A stretch of 6,683 nucleotides of DNA. Source: Candidatus Bathyarchaeota archaeon. GTDB lineage: Archaea; Thermoproteota; Bathyarchaeia; Bathyarchaeales; UBA233. The stretch spans positions 1 through 6,683 of the forward strand of contig SMYP01000094.1 in the NCBI GenBank assembly GCA_007050895.1. The letters are read 5' to 3'. The translations under genes and the position numbers were made by a program. Below the pieces are notes generated by a model, which was given only the letters and a program-made list of their open reading frames with translations, was not told the DNA's origin and made no database searches. Shown here in pieces: positions 5,830 through 6,683 of this stretch. Every line of letters begins with the position of its first letter. The stretch's first letter is position 1.

Positions 5830-6587
5830 GCTAGACAAACCTGTAATACCCCATCGAAATTCTCGCGTTTTCTCTCATTTTTGTAACGTTTCAAGGCTCC
5901 AATAATTTCTGCTCGGTCTACTTCGCCTAGAGCTGCAGCAACTGCTTCTGCCACTCTACCACGACTTGTGAATAGAAACTGGCAAACAGCGGTGACGTTA
6001 GCAGGTTTTCTGTTGATGCTGGCCGTTTCAAAATCAACAAGAAAAGGCTTATTCTGTCTATCGATTATTATATGCTTGGGCGCCTTGCTGAGTTCCCCGT
6101 GGTCTAAGCCAATGCTGTCCAATCGCCAACACTGCTCTAAAACTTCATTCAGGACACCACATAATTGCCCCTTTTCTTTGTGACCATCTAGCCAATTAGG
6201 CAACAAATGACCATCAACAAGTTGCATCAAAAGAAAGTTCTTGCTTACGCTGATTAGTTTTGGTCCAACTTGGACGCTGTTGGCTTTAGCTAGCATCTGT
6301 GCCTCATGTTCAAGTCCCGCTCGGTCAGCATCTACCCTGCGAATTTTCAACGCGGCCCTTTGTTTTCCTAAATGGGCGATTACGACTATACCTACGAAGC
6401 CTTTGCCCAGTACAGGCAAGTTAAAGACACTTGCAGCCCCAACGAACTCCACCGCTGTAACGCCGTGATCACGAAGTTCTTCAACTCGCCTTTTCAATTC
6501 ATCATCACTTGCTCGGGGATAGCAGAGACCTGACGCGTAAGGCTCCATCTTTAGGTTTTCCGTGAGCACTATTACTGGCGCTTTCAT
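5826..6587 (-). CDS. Predicted archaeal Ser/Thr protein kinase (COG2112-like)
   Basis: A 253 aa soluble protein with a small N-terminal segment (CYPRASDDELKRRVEELR, residues 22-39, then VTAVEFVG) followed by a compact protein-kinase fold. Visible kinase elements are the Gly-rich loop LGKGFVGIVV (60-69), the ATP-binding Lys in ALKIRR (K81), a C-helix Glu in LEHEAQML (92-99), the hinge LLMQLVDG (119-126), a catalytic-loop counterpart LDHGELSKAPKH (161-172) and VDFETAS (184-190) in place of DFG. The HGE and DFE forms depart from canonical HRD and DFG but resemble what I recall of the archaeal COG2112 kinases, so they are probably family traits. The substrate is unknown. ATG 6587 is preceded by an AAGGA-type site, and a TATA box lies about 45 bp upstream. 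The gene is convergent with the purine cluster and need not be functionally tied to it. Confidence 0.82.
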   Translation of the reverse strand: MKAPVIVLTENLKMEPYASGLCYPRASDDELKRRVEELRDHGVTAVEFVGAASVFNLPVLGKGFVGIVVIAHLGKQRAALKIRRVDADRAGLEHEAQMLAKANSVQVGPKLISVSKNFLLMQLVDGHLLPNWLDGHKEKGQLCGVLNEVLEQCWRLDSIGLDHGELSKAPKHIIIDRQNKPFLVDFETASINRKPANVTAVCQFLFTSRGRVAEAVAAALGEVDRAEIIGALKRYKNERKRENFDGVLQVCLA

Positions 6588-6627
6588 TCTTCTTTTCCTT
6601 CTTTTCCAGAATCAAAAGGGTAGTGGA

Positions 6628-6640
6628 TTATAAATTTAAT
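6628..6640 (-). promoter_or_regulatory. TATA box for the kinase gene
   Basis: On the - strand this reads ATTAAATTTATAA, a good archaeal TATA-like element. With the usual spacing of about 25 bp, transcription would start near 6608, leaving a leader of about 20 nt with the AAGGA ribosome binding site before ATG 6587. The element is nearly symmetrical (TTATAAATTTAAT on the + strand), so it could also drive a + strand gene beyond the window edge. Bases 6641-6683 show no gene. Confidence 0.5.
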
Positions 6641-6683
6641 AGGCGCTATTCATTCACTAAAATCTGTCTTCAAGTGGGTTAAA

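Noticed and set aside
5868..5883. T-rich run GTTTTCTCTCATTTTT as a terminator for the + strand
   Set aside because: It lies within the kinase coding sequence, where it encodes Lys/Arg/Glu-rich codons on the other strand; without transcript data it cannot be told from coding sequence.
5968..6468. + strand ORFs of 71 and 75 codons inside the kinase gene
   Set aside because: They are antisense to a gene with clear kinase motifs and have no ribosome binding site or domain of their own.

Overview
This looks like archaeal DNA, most likely from a TACK-group archaeon such as a Bathyarchaeia-like lineage; the exact lineage is inference. Four signs support it: two ATP-grasp FAICAR synthetase-type proteins (PurP, a family essentially confined to archaea), a short archaeal-type phosphoenolpyruvate carboxylase, a predicted kinase of the archaeal COG2112 type, and AT-rich TATA-like promoters with GGTG/GGAG ribosome binding sites. 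No mobile element, CRISPR array, tRNA or rRNA was seen.

Layout. Bases 1-105 are a short leader with a TATA-like stretch. On the + strand follow purE (class II, AIR carboxylase), ppcA (archaeal PEP carboxylase), purC (long-form SAICAR synthetase), a divergent purP paralogue ('purP1') and a canonical purP ('purP2'). purC/purP1 overlap by 4 bp (ATGA) and purP1/purP2 by 4 bp (GTGA), so the last three are almost certainly co-translated. The gaps purE-ppcA (54 bp) and ppcA-purC (43 bp) are short enough for one transcript. After purP2, bases 5535-5637 hold two tandem inverted repeats with TAGAT/ATCTA arms, and then a small hypothetical ORF (5638-5829). On the - strand, converging so that the stop codons overlap, is a predicted Ser/Thr protein kinase (5826-6587) with a good TATA box upstream.

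How the genes work together. PurE carboxylates AIR to CAIR with CO2, and PurC adds aspartate to give SAICAR. After PurB (not in the window) makes AICAR, PurP formylates it with formate and ATP to FAICAR. PEP carboxylase fixes bicarbonate to oxaloacetate, the direct precursor of the aspartate used by PurC (and by PurA/PurB chemistry), so its place between purE and purC makes metabolic sense. No IMP cyclohydrolase (PurO or PurH) is present here.

The most notable feature is purP1. It keeps the PurP fold landmarks but has lost the Gly-rich ATP-grasp loop, the HGS motif, the YES motif and the FExSAR...GTN motif that its neighbour purP2 retains. It is either a non-catalytic partner of purP2 or an enzyme with a different reaction.
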